64,000 bases of DNA from Acidobacteriaceae bacterium TAA 166 (GTDB lineage Bacteria; Acidobacteriota; Terriglobia; Terriglobales; Acidobacteriaceae): assembly GCA_000421065.1 (NCBI GenBank), contig ATWD01000002.1, positions 124,001 to 188,000 on the forward strand, written 5' to 3'. Under the pieces are notes generated by a model, which did no database searches, had not been told where the DNA came from, and worked only from the letters and a program-made list of their open reading frames with translations. Below, in pieces: positions 25,782 through 33,259 of the stretch; the first letter of the stretch is position 1; the number at the start of each line of letters is the position of its first letter. The position numbers and the translations under genes are program-made.

Positions 25782-26837
25782 ATGAAGATCCTCTATATTG
25801 CCTCCCTCACACCGAACGACACGGCGACGTATCGTCTTTGGGCCCTGGAGCGTCTGGGGCAGCAGGTCATTCCGCTCCACACCATTCCTTATCGTCCGTC
25901 GAATCCTACGGTGTCGCGAATCGTCTTCCGGCTGGCGATGGGGCCGCATGTAGATCGCTTCAACCGCGACGTGATCAAGACGGCGGAGCGTGAGAGGCCG
26001 GATTTGGTATGGGCGGATAAGGCGCTGTGGATGCAGCCGCGCACGCTCGATCGTCTGCGCGCGATGGGGGTTGCAACTGTCAGCTATATGATCGACAACC
26101 CCTTCGGGCCGCGGCAGGATCCGGGCTGGCGGCTTTATATGAAGGACATTCCGCACTACGACCTGCATGTGGTGCAGCGCGACAAGAACATCGAGGACTA
26201 TCGCTCGCGCGGCGCCCGCGACGTGATCAAGATTCAGACGGCGTATGAACCGACGCTCCAGTTTCCGCCACCGGAGGGCTGGTCGGATCGCGACCGGGAC
26301 CGCGAGGTCTCGTTTGTGGGGACGCCTTATGACAATCGCGCCGAGGTTTTGACGGATCTCTCGAAGGAGTTCAGCGTGACGGTCTCCGGGAAGGCGAGCC
26401 AGTGGGAGAGAGCGATGACTCCGGAGGCGTTTGCGAAGCTCTATCGCGAGGGGGAGCTCTATCAGAAGCAGTATCGCGAGGCGATCTGGAGGTCGAAGAT
26501 CAACCTGAGCTTCATCACGCACTCGAACCAGGACGAGTTTGTGCACAAGAGCTTTGAGATCGCCGGATGTGGAGGCTTTTTGCTGGCGGAGCGGTCGCAG
26601 GGGCATAGGGACCGTTTCGTCGAGGACGAGGAGGCGGTCTTTTTTACCGGGTTCGAGGAACTGGCGGCCCAAATCCGGCGCTACCTTCCGGATGAAGCTG
26701 CTAGGACGCGGATCGCTGTGGCGGGAAGGGAACGAGCGGCGCGCAGCGGGTACCACAACGACCGGCAGGTCTCGCTGATTCTGGAGCGGGTGGAGTCGTT
26801 GATCGCTGCAGCAAAAATAAAGACCCGCCGAGGTTAG
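25782..26837 (+). CDS. CgeB-like glycosyltransferase
   Basis: A 351-residue GT-B-fold protein of the CgeB / glycosyltransferase family 1-like group. It has an N-terminal Rossmann-type start (MKILYIASLTPNDTATYR), VSYMIDNPFGP in the middle, VSFVGTPYDNRAEVL at the second-domain start, and the C-terminal nucleotide-sugar region FVHKSFEIAGCGGFLLAE. It probably transfers a sugar to a surface polymer or lipid. Donor and acceptor are unknown. It stands alone and its last four bases overlap the end of the convergent molybdopterin-fold gene. Confidence 0.8.
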   Translation: MKILYIASLTPNDTATYRLWALERLGQQVIPLHTIPYRPSNPTVSRIVFRLAMGPHVDRFNRDVIKTAERERPDLVWADKALWMQPRTLDRLRAMGVATVSYMIDNPFGPRQDPGWRLYMKDIPHYDLHVVQRDKNIEDYRSRGARDVIKIQTAYEPTLQFPPPEGWSDRDRDREVSFVGTPYDNRAEVLTDLSKEFSVTVSGKASQWERAMTPEAFAKLYREGELYQKQYREAIWRSKINLSFITHSNQDEFVHKSFEIAGCGGFLLAERSQGHRDRFVEDEEAVFFTGFEELAAQIRRYLPDEAARTRIAVAGRERAARSGYHNDRQVSLILERVESLIAAAKIKTRRG

Positions 26838-27364
26838 TCGCCGACGCTGACCACGCGAAGGGTGGTGAGGTTGCGGACCCAGCGCTGGGGGCGTCTGTCG
26901 GCGGTGTCGATGAGCTTGATCTGTCCATCTTCTCCGAGGGAGCCTCCATCGAGAGAGGTGGCGACGATGACGTCGGCCTCGTGTTCCGAAGGTTCGATCT
27001 CGGTGAGTGAGTAGAGGACCCAGTACTTATCGGTGCCTTCGGCGGCAAGATAGCCGTGGAGCATGGCGCGGTGAGTCGACTGGCCGACGGCGAAGCCGTA
27101 CTTCGCGAGTAGATCGCTGAGAGCAACGCCGGTGTAGGACTCGTCCTTCTGGGTATGCGGGTTGTGAACCTTGACGGTCTTCTGCGACATGGCGGCGAGG
27201 TCGGCGAGGGTGATGGTCGAGGATTTGCCGTCGAGGGTGAGCTCAAGCTGCGTGGAGAGAGTGGCCTTCGCATGCGCGTGCTGGGCCACCGCCTGACCAT
27301 AGAGGGAAGGGGATAGAACAAGCGGGAAGAGGGCAAGCGCGAGGAAGAGTCTTGTCGAAAGCAT
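26834..27364 (-). CDS. Secreted molybdopterin-oxidoreductase-fold protein
   Basis: A 176-residue protein with a signal peptide (1-26) and a small domain resembling the sulfite-oxidase-type molybdopterin-binding fold. It has LTLADLAAMSQKTVKVHNPH, then a YTGVALSDLLAKYGF motif and ADVIVATSLDG near the end. It is much shorter than catalytic members of the family and I cannot see the conserved Cys that ligates molybdenum, so it may bind something else or be a non-enzymatic relative. It overlaps the convergent glycosyltransferase gene by four bases and is divergent from nuoI across 75 bp. Confidence 0.65.
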   Translation of the reverse strand: MLSTRLFLALALFPLVLSPSLYGQAVAQHAHAKATLSTQLELTLDGKSSTITLADLAAMSQKTVKVHNPHTQKDESYTGVALSDLLAKYGFAVGQSTHRAMLHGYLAAEGTDKYWVLYSLTEIEPSEHEADVIVATSLDGGSLGEDGQIKLIDTADRRPQRWVRNLTTLRVVSVGD

Positions 27365-27439
27365 GGTTTATGCTAGCGAATCCTTGCGGCGATCTCCGGT
27401 GAATTTTTCTCTTGGATTCGTACAGGCTATACTTGCAGC

Positions 27440-27943
27440 ATGTCCATCGTCCGCAACGCCACCGCGATCGCCAAGGGAATGAGCATCACGCTGAAGGAGA
27501 TGTTCCAGCCGACCGAGGTCGAGAACTATCCCGACGGCAAGGGGCCGATGCGCGGAGCGAAGTTTCAGGAGCGCTTCCGCGGAAAGCACCAGCTGCAGCG
27601 CGACGAGAATGGGCTGGAGAAGTGCGTTGCCTGCTTCTTGTGCGCGGCCGCCTGCCCTTCGAACTGCATCTACATCGAGGCGGCGGAGAATACAGAAGAG
27701 CACAGGATCTCGAGTGCGGAGCGTTACGCCAAGGTCTACAACATCGATTACAACCGCTGCATCTTCTGCGGCTATTGTGTCGAGGCCTGCCCGACCGATG
27801 CGATCACGCATGGCCACGGCTTTGAGCTGGCCTCGCTGAACGCGACGACGCTGGTGATGCGGAAGGAAGATCTTCTGGTTCCCACCAATAAGCTTCCGGA
27901 CGAGGTTCTCTCAAATAAGGATAAGGCCGAGGTCCTAGCCTAA
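27440..27943 (+). CDS. nuoI: NADH-quinone oxidoreductase subunit I (orphan copy)
   Basis: A 167-residue protein with two complete [4Fe-4S] sites, Cys 62/65/68/72 and Cys 107/110/113/117, each ending in the usual C-P. NuoI carries electrons from the peripheral arm towards the quinone in complex I. The N-terminal region (ATAIAKGMSITLKEMF) and RYAKVYNIDYNRCIFC are characteristic. No other nuo gene is near, which is unusual because nuoI normally sits in the nuo operon between nuoH and nuoJ. A TATACT box ends 6 nt before the ATG and there is no Shine-Dalgarno sequence, suggesting a leaderless mRNA. Confidence 0.9.
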   Translation: MSIVRNATAIAKGMSITLKEMFQPTEVENYPDGKGPMRGAKFQERFRGKHQLQRDENGLEKCVACFLCAAACPSNCIYIEAAENTEEHRISSAERYAKVYNIDYNRCIFCGYCVEACPTDAITHGHGFELASLNATTLVMRKEDLLVPTNKLPDEVLSNKDKAEVLA

Positions 27944-28088
27944 GCCAGTATCGAGCGTTACTTGCATTACTCGCGCTTCATGAAATAATTAGGATACCTC
28001 ACAGCTCCGACATTGCGTAGAAGCTCTGTCCATGGTCGTCCATGGTGTGCATTGCTCGCGTGCCGCAAGTCTGCGGGAAAGTGTGCCC

Positions 28089-28460
28089 ATGGAATCCTCT
28101 CCAAACAAACCTTCTATTCTTCATGTCTGTGACCGCGAGGTTCTGCGGCCGCTTCGGGACCAGGTTCTTCGCCTCTCTGGCTTCGAGGTAGAGTCGGCGA
28201 TCAAGGCAGAGAAGGCTCTGGACCTGTTCTGGACCCGTCACTACGATCTGGTGCTGATTGATGTGGAGGGTGAGGCGGGAGTTGAGAGCGCCGAGCAGCT
28301 CTGCACCGAGATCAAGACCGCCCAGCCCGAGCAGCGCGTGGCCTTCGTCTGCAACTGGCGCGTCGCCATTCTGACAGATTGCCCCGATGAGATCGTACGC
28401 ACGGAGTTCGATCCGGTTGCATTTGTCGGCGGCGTGCGCGAGATCGTGGAGTCGAAGTAG
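28089..28460 (+). CDS. Degenerate receiver-domain protein
   Basis: A 123-residue single-domain protein with the (beta/alpha)5 pattern of response-regulator receivers. I start at the ATG at 28089; an earlier in-frame ATG at 28032 would add 19 residues not typical for the fold. A phospho-acceptor-like Asp lies at residue 58 in DLVLIDVE. The usual N-terminal acidic pair is replaced by C-D-R-E, and I do not find the conserved C-terminal Lys. It may be a pseudo-receiver that does not use phosphorylation normally. No kinase is adjacent. Confidence 0.65.
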   Translation: MESSPNKPSILHVCDREVLRPLRDQVLRLSGFEVESAIKAEKALDLFWTRHYDLVLIDVEGEAGVESAEQLCTEIKTAQPEQRVAFVCNWRVAILTDCPDEIVRTEFDPVAFVGGVREIVESK

Positions 28461-28560
28461 GGAGTCGTGGGATGTTCGGGTCGCTTGCTTGCGGGCCTAT
28501 CCCGCATGTGTTACAACTGATCTATTCAGTCTGGATCGGAACCAGTTTCCGCCTCAGACG

Positions 28561-28680
28561 CGAATTTCATGAAGAGTGGTTGAGGGACGAGCCCTGTGAC
28601 GCCACGACAACCGGCCTGAAATCATTACTTTGGGCGACCGGTGTCAACTCTCTCCTGGTAACGGGGAACATGAGATTCGA
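28561..28680 (+). promoter_or_regulatory. S-box (SAM-I/SAM-IV clan) riboswitch aptamer
   Basis: The 5' strand CGAATTTCAT (28561-28570) pairs with ATGAGATTCG (28670-28679) to make the P1 helix. Inside are AAGAGTGG, the signature TGAGGGACGAGCCC, a TGACGCCACGACAACC segment, a P3-like hairpin with ACCGG/CCGGT arms, GTGTCAACTC and a short CTCC/GGGG hairpin. These match the order of the S-box core, with ACGACAACC in place of the usual GGCAACC, so it may be a SAM-I/IV variant. SAM binding in this clan shuts off methionine and SAM-synthesis genes. The downstream genes are a threonine-synthase-like enzyme and a sulfur carrier. Confidence 0.82.
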
Positions 28681-28690
28681 GGGGTGAATT

Positions 28691-28802
28691 GAGAAGGAAG
28701 CCCCGCGATCTTTAATCCATCCCGCTTATGGGATCGCATCCGTGCAGATCCCTTCCATGAGAGACATCACAGGACCTGCTACCTTCTCCACTTCGGAGAG
28801 AG
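28691..28802 (+). promoter_or_regulatory. Predicted translational expression platform of the SAM switch
   Basis: CTTCTCC (28784-28790) can pair with GGAGAG (28795-28800), which is the Shine-Dalgarno region of the next gene. An upstream GAGAAGG (28691-28697) is the exact complement of CCTTCTC (28782-28788) and could instead take up that strand and free the ribosome-binding site. This alternative pairing is what a translational SAM switch would need. It was found by eye, without energy calculation. Confidence 0.5.
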
Positions 28803-28807
28803 CGTAG

Positions 28808-30094
28808 ATGAGCTATTCCTGTACGTCGACGGTATACGAGCTGAAGTGCAACGAGTGCGGCAAGCGGTTCGGCAACCAGCCCCTCTCCGCCTGCCCGGAC
28901 TGCCTGGCCCCGCTCGAGGTGGTTTATGATCTCGACTCGGCTCGAGGAGTCTTTACCCGCGAGGCAATTGCCAAGGGACCGGCTAATATCTGGCGTTACG
29001 CTACGCTGCTTCCGTTGCCGAAGGGCTTTGAACCGGATCTCCCGGTGGGTTTCACTCCTCTGCTACGGGCAAAGAACCTGGGCAATCGTGTTGGCGCCAA
29101 GAATCTCTACATCAAGAACGATGCGGTCTGCTTTCCTACGCTCAGCTTCAAGGACCGTGTCGTCTCCGTTGCCCTGGCCAATGCGCAGGGATTCGGATTT
29201 GAGACGGTGGGATGCTCTTCGACCGGGAATCTTGCCAACTCGGTTGCGGCGCAGGCGGTGCGTCTGGGCCTGAAGGCCTGCATCCTGGTGCCTGCCGACC
29301 TTGAGCCGGCGAAGATTCTCAACACCCAGGTCTATGGCGCCCGTCTGGTGCGCATCGACGGCAACTACGACCATGTGAACCGGCTCTGCACGCTGATCGC
29401 CGACGAATATAGCTGGGGCTTCGTGAACGTCAACCTGCGGCCCTACTACGCCGAGGGATCGAAGACGGTAGGCTACGAGATCGCCGAACAGCTGGGATGG
29501 GAGCTTCCCGACAATGTTGTGGTGCCAATGGCGGGCGGATCGCTGATCCGCAAGATCCGCAAGGCTTTCCAGGAGCTGATCTACCTTGGCCTGATCGAGG
29601 ACAAGCCGGTGCGCTTCTTCGGAGCGCAGGCCACGGGATGCTCGCCGATCTCGCACGCGGTCAAGCAGGGCTGGGACTACATCGAGCCACAGCGTCCAAA
29701 CACGATCGCGCGTTCGCTCGCGATCGGCAACCCGGCCGACGGTCCGGCGGCGGCGAAGATGATTCAGCAGACCGGAGGATGGGCCGAGGATGTTTCGGAT
29801 GTCGAAGTCGTCTCCGGGATTCAGGAGTTGGCCGAGACAGAAGGGATCTTCACCGAGACCGCCGGAGGTGTTACGACCGCGGTCACGGCTCGTCTGTTCT
29901 CGCACGGACGCATCTCGCCCGACGAAGTCACCGTGAGTGTCATCACCGGGAATGGCCTGAAGACGACGGATGCGCTTCAGGGGCACTACCAGCAAGAGAG
30001 GACCGTTCGACCGCGGCTTGCGGACTTCGACGCTTATCTTCGCGAGCTGGATGGGGCGCAGGAATCAGAGCTGGTAACAGCAGGAGGAAACTAA
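28808..30094 (+). CDS. Threonine-synthase-family PLP enzyme under SAM control; possible sulfur-carrier-dependent homocysteine synthase
   Basis: A 428-residue fold-type II PLP enzyme. An N-terminal zinc ribbon has Cys pairs at 14/17 and 29/32, and the PLP Lys is probably K115 in the SFKDR motif. GCSSTGNLANS should bind the PLP phosphate, as in threonine synthase. By similarity it would be called ThrC, acting on O-phosphohomoserine. Two context facts argue for another role: a SAM riboswitch lies directly upstream, and a CysO-like sulfur carrier gene starts 6 bp downstream. Together they suggest that the enzyme makes homocysteine from an activated homoserine using carrier-bound sulfide. A plain threonine synthase with unusual regulation remains possible. 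The ribosome-binding site GGAGAGAG is 5 nt from the ATG. Confidence 0.7.
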   Translation: MSYSCTSTVYELKCNECGKRFGNQPLSACPDCLAPLEVVYDLDSARGVFTREAIAKGPANIWRYATLLPLPKGFEPDLPVGFTPLLRAKNLGNRVGAKNLYIKNDAVCFPTLSFKDRVVSVALANAQGFGFETVGCSSTGNLANSVAAQAVRLGLKACILVPADLEPAKILNTQVYGARLVRIDGNYDHVNRLCTLIADEYSWGFVNVNLRPYYAEGSKTVGYEIAEQLGWELPDNVVVPMAGGSLIRKIRKAFQELIYLGLIEDKPVRFFGAQATGCSPISHAVKQGWDYIEPQRPNTIARSLAIGNPADGPAAAKMIQQTGGWAEDVSDVEVVSGIQELAETEGIFTETAGGVTTAVTARLFSHGRISPDEVTVSVITGNGLKTTDALQGHYQQERTVRPRLADFDAYLRELDGAQESELVTAGGN

Positions 30095-30100
30095 AGAATC

Positions 30101-30379
30101 ATGTCCGTCAAAATCACTCTTCCCACCGCGTTCGTCCGTCACACCGATGGCCGCAAGCAGTTTGACTCGACCGCGGAGAATCTTCCGGCCCTGCTGGCCG
30201 ACATCGATCAGACCTTCCCGGCGCTTGCGATGCAGATCAAGGATGAAGACGGCAAGCTGCGCCGCTTCATCAACATCTACGTCAACGACGAGGACATTCG
30301 CTTCCTTGGCGGAGAGACCTATGCGTTTCAGGATGGCGATGAGATTATGTTGATCCCATCGATCGCAGGCGGCTGCTAG
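30101..30379 (+). CDS. CysO/MoaD-like sulfur-carrier protein ending Gly-Gly-Cys
   Basis: A 92-residue ubiquitin-fold protein. The segment RRFINIYVNDEDIRFLGG (residues 54-71) and the IPSIAGGC tail closely resemble mycobacterial CysO. In CysO the C-terminal Gly-Gly is converted to a thiocarboxylate that donates sulfur to a PLP enzyme. Here an extra Cys follows the Gly-Gly, so a protease (Mec/JAMM-type) or a sulfur-transfer cycle ending in a Cys adduct would be needed to expose the Gly-Gly. The gene lies 6 bp after the ThrC-like gene, in the same SAM-controlled operon, and is closed by a good terminator. No adenylating enzyme (MoeB/ThiF-like) is seen nearby. Confidence 0.85.
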   Translation: MSVKITLPTAFVRHTDGRKQFDSTAENLPALLADIDQTFPALAMQIKDEDGKLRRFINIYVNDEDIRFLGGETYAFQDGDEIMLIPSIAGGC

Positions 30380-30396
30380 CTGATCTTCGATTGCAT

Positions 30397-30437
30397 AAAA
30401 GGGCGCCGGCAATCTCGTCGGCGCCCTTTTTGTTTTT
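30397..30437 (+). terminator. Terminator of the ThrC-like/sulfur-carrier operon
   Basis: GGGCGCCG (30401-30408) pairs with CGGCGCCC (30419-30426) over a 10-nt loop. It is flanked by AAAA on the left and TTTTTGTTTTTT on the right, a clear intrinsic terminator. Confidence 0.9.
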
Positions 30438-30469
30438 TAATTTTTTTTATTTCGGTGGGCTCGCTTCCA

Positions 30470-30622
30470 TCAGATTCCGTGATCGAGCAGCATCACCAGG
30501 AGCACGATGAGAAGGACGACCCCGAGACCGCCGCTCGGATAGTAGCCCCAGCCGCGGCTGTAGGGCCAGGATGGAAATGCTCCGAGTGCAAGAACGAGCA
30601 GAATTACCAGAAGGATGACCAT
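30470..30622 (-). CDS. DUF3309 small membrane protein
   Basis: A 50-residue protein read from the ATG complementary to 30620-30622. Two hydrophobic segments (VILLVILLVLALGAF and LGVVLLIVLLVMLL) flank a conserved WPYSRGWGYYPSGGLG loop, which is the hallmark of DUF3309. These tiny proteins have no established function and are often found near stress or envelope genes. GGAGGT lies 11 nt upstream of the start. It is convergent with the sulfur-carrier operon. It is easy to miss because of its length. Confidence 0.85.
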   Translation of the reverse strand: MVILLVILLVLALGAFPSWPYSRGWGYYPSGGLGVVLLIVLLVMLLDHGI

Positions 30623-30853
30623 AAGATTCCAATACCTCCGTCTCCCAAAATCCTCATCCGCAATCCTTCGCGGGACATCTAGGCTGGTCGAGATAGATGC
30701 AAGCGCCCGAGGCTGCGTTATCCCAAGCGAGATTCCAAGCGGGGAGTCGATGTTGGTTCGTGACGCGGAGCAACGCTTCGGGGCAGTTCTACTTCTTACC
30801 TCAGGAAGTTACAAATATCTGGCGCTGATTTCACGCAGGAAAGCAGGCAAGGG

Positions 30854-31003
30854 ATGTATCTGATTCTTGGAATCGTACTGTTCGTTGTTTGGATTGGAAG
30901 TTTTCTCGTCTTCAAGACCGCCGGTGTGCTGATCCACCTGCTGCTGCTGTTTGCGATCTTATCCATCGTGATGCACTTCATCAGCGGCAAAAGAGCGGTT
31001 TAG
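30854..31003 (+). CDS. Small lmo0937-like (DUF5670) membrane protein
   Basis: A 49-residue protein with two predicted membrane helices (YLILGIVLFVVWIGSFLVF and VLIHLLLLFAILSIVMHFI) and a short basic tail GKRAV. The pattern, including the GxLIHLLL motif in the second helix, matches the lmo0937/DUF5670 family of small membrane proteins. No function is established. An AAGG-type site lies just before the ATG. It is divergent from the DUF3309 gene, with a 231-bp gap between them that contains no other gene I can see. Confidence 0.75.
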   Translation: MYLILGIVLFVVWIGSFLVFKTAGVLIHLLLLFAILSIVMHFISGKRAV

Positions 31004-31093
31004 GACCCACACGCGAGAAGCCCTGCTATAAGCGATTAACCACATAACAATCTGACGGAGGACGAAGCTCTCGGGCGCACTCGGCGCATGGTG

Positions 31094-31135
31094 AAGGCGT
31101 TGTCTCGACAAGCGTGGAAGGCAAGGCAACGCCTT
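31094..31135 (+). other. Long-loop hairpin in the gap before tRNA-Lys
   Basis: AAGGCGTTG (31094-31102) is the exact complement of CAACGCCTT (31127-31135). It lies in a 235-bp gene-free gap (31004-31238) that has the base-pairing and conserved look of a structured RNA. I cannot match it to a known class. Confidence 0.25.
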
Positions 31136-31238
31136 GTAAAAGCCCGCAAGGGAGATACCGTGCTAAACCGTCATTTCTGTATTGAGTATTTTGTGGTTTG
31201 GGTTGCGGCTGTAAACCTAAGCGATTGTTAGGTTAAGA

Positions 31239-31314
31239 TGGTGAGAGCGCTGGGGCTCGAACCCAGGACCAACGCCTTAAAAGGGCGATGCTCTACCAAC
31301 TGAGCTACGCTCTC
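31239..31314 (-). tRNA. tRNA-Lys (UUU)
   Basis: The minus strand folds as a complete cloverleaf: acceptor GAGAGCG/CGCTCTC, D-arm with AGCTCAGTTGGTAGAGC, an anticodon loop CTTTTAA (anticodon UUU), and a T-arm with GGTTCGAGCC. A genomic CCA follows the discriminator A. Length is 76 nt. Confidence 0.97.
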
Positions 31315-31424
31315 AGACCACATCTCCAACTTAGCACATCTGACTGTTCAATCACCATCCGGACCCGTACCCATGTAACTGCGTCCTCATCCGGTCGACA
31401 TCGTCGCGGATGCACGCAAGGCAA

Positions 31425-33086
31425 TCACGGGCGAGGTAAGACAGATGCCATCTTCGCCTCCGCTTCGATCACGGTGCTTCGCGGGGGCAGACGGCATACC
31501 TTGACGGCCGCGTTGGCATAGTCGCAGCGGAAGCTGGTTCGGGCACTGCTTTCGAGCACCACCCAGCTCACCCCCATCGGCCTGAGCTCTGCGATTCGCT
31601 CGGCATCGGACTTCATGCTGAGCCTCGTCTGCGGAGCCTGGGCCGAGACCCACGCATAGGCAAGCCTGAGGTTATTGGCTGCATCCCCGCCGTCCTTGGT
31701 GTAGTCGGGAAGGGAGCTGCGCTCGGAGAGGGCGCGGAAGTTCTGCGCATCCTCGGTTGACTTGACGATGTAGTCCGCGTCGAGCGCAAAGAGCGCTTCT
31801 TGGGGAGTGTTTTCCTTGATCCAGAGAAAGGCCTGCTCCCATGAGTTACGAGGTGCGCAACCGGGCAGCTCGAAATGCGCCGTATCTCCGAAGGTCTGGC
31901 GCTCGGCGGTGATCATGATTCCAGCAAGCACAGCAAATACGGTTGACCAGCGCAGCCAGGAGCGTTTAAGAAATCGCTGACCAAGTTCTGCTCCCAGGCC
32001 GAGCGTCATCAGAACGTAGGCGATCTGGAGGATACGCAGTGGCTGAAGCCACGCCACCCGATGGCTTGCGGCGTCAGATCGTCCGAAGAAGAGAAGTACG
32101 GCGACAGCGGTTAATACACAAAGAATGGACATTCGAGCCAGTGCCCTTTTCTCGCGGCTGCCATAGGTGCCATCCGAGAGGCCTCTCCTCTTGAAGGCAG
32201 CTATTCCGAGAATGACGAGCGGAGCGGCGAGGCCAATCCGCTCGTACCAGGCCCAGTTCTCAAGAAACCAATAGCTGCGGGACATCTCGGCCTGGAGATA
32301 GGTCTGAGGCTCAGGAGGACCGCTTCGTTGAATCAGGGCAGCGATAACCAGGGCCAGAAGGATCAGCCCGCACGTTCCCCACCTTCGAACGCGGCGGCTC
32401 TCGGAGAGCTGACAGGCGAGGATGAGAACCGTGCCGAACGCATAGGCGGCCATCAGAGGATGCGCCGCGGTGGCGATGAGGAGCGCGGTGCAGCACAAAG
32501 CCAGGCTTGGCCAAGAGTAAGAGCCGCTCCGTTGGTGCTGGCGAAAGAAAGCTGCGATCCCGGCGATAGCGAGTAGAGCGCACGGCGTCGAGATGCTTCG
32601 CGCGGTGACGTAGGGGTCCATCAGCAGGATGGAGGTGCCGGCCACAGGAAGAGTCAGCCAGACCGCGAGGAGAGAGACGGCTCCGGTGCGGGCTCTGCGG
32701 CTCTGATAGCAGGCGGCGGCAAGGTGCCAAGCCGCGAAGAGCATGGTCCAGTAACTGAAAAACTGTACCGTCAGGAGAACTTGCTCGAGACTCAGGTGAG
32801 AGGCCTTCACTAGGGCGGCGATTGCAGTGGCGAAGAAGGAAAATCGAGGATGTCCGGCGACGAACTCGATCTCGTGGGGATAGAGAGAGGGATTCAGTAT
32901 GTGCTTAATGCCGGTGATGTAGGGGCCGCCATCTTCTGCGTAAGGATGGTAGCCGTGGACAGCGAGGGCAAAAAAGGTCAGCAGAGTGATAAGGAACGGC
33001 GCGAATCGTCGCTCCTCTCGCTGGCGGCTAATCTTCGTGAAGGCCCGGTGTGCGGAGACGCCTGGAGAGACGATCAGAGTTGCCAA
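31425..33086 (-). CDS. Polytopic membrane protein of unknown function (possible GT-C-like)
   Basis: About 553 residues, starting at a TTG (complement of 33084-33086) with an AGGAG site 11 nt upstream. There are roughly ten hydrophobic helices in the first 400 residues and a soluble C-terminal domain of about 140 residues containing EQAFLWIKENTPQEALFALD. An early loop has HGYHPYAEDGGPY. The overall layout resembles GT-C-type membrane glycosyltransferases or DUF6798-like proteins, but I see no decisive catalytic motif. It is divergent from the flippase-like gene at 33260. Confidence 0.6.
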   Translation of the reverse strand: MATLIVSPGVSAHRAFTKISRQREERRFAPFLITLLTFFALAVHGYHPYAEDGGPYITGIKHILNPSLYPHEIEFVAGHPRFSFFATAIAALVKASHLSLEQVLLTVQFFSYWTMLFAAWHLAAACYQSRRARTGAVSLLAVWLTLPVAGTSILLMDPYVTARSISTPCALLAIAGIAAFFRQHQRSGSYSWPSLALCCTALLIATAAHPLMAAYAFGTVLILACQLSESRRVRRWGTCGLILLALVIAALIQRSGPPEPQTYLQAEMSRSYWFLENWAWYERIGLAAPLVILGIAAFKRRGLSDGTYGSREKRALARMSILCVLTAVAVLLFFGRSDAASHRVAWLQPLRILQIAYVLMTLGLGAELGQRFLKRSWLRWSTVFAVLAGIMITAERQTFGDTAHFELPGCAPRNSWEQAFLWIKENTPQEALFALDADYIVKSTEDAQNFRALSERSSLPDYTKDGGDAANNLRLAYAWVSAQAPQTRLSMKSDAERIAELRPMGVSWVVLESSARTSFRCDYANAAVKVCRLPPRSTVIEAEAKMASVLPRP

Positions 33087-33259
33087 ATGTCAGTTACTCC
33101 TGCCGCCGCGGCGGGTGAATGCGTCCTTCGCGTTAAGACGCAGCCACATCCTTGTTTGTCTACATTATTAAAACCTGATATTCGTGAGGGTACAATGGAG
33201 GGGTTCGTGCCGATTTCGCGTTTTCATCTTCACGCAAACCCCTCTTTTTGCAGGATTCA

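Noticed and set aside
28049..28072. Short direct repeat of TCCATGGT
   Set aside because: Only two 8-bp copies in the region around a possible alternative start; no function or wider context supports it.
28808..30094. Cysteine synthase (CysM) instead of a ThrC-like enzyme
   Set aside because: A CysM partner would be natural for a CysO-like carrier, but the N-terminal zinc ribbon and SFKDR Lys motif are those of the threonine synthase family.
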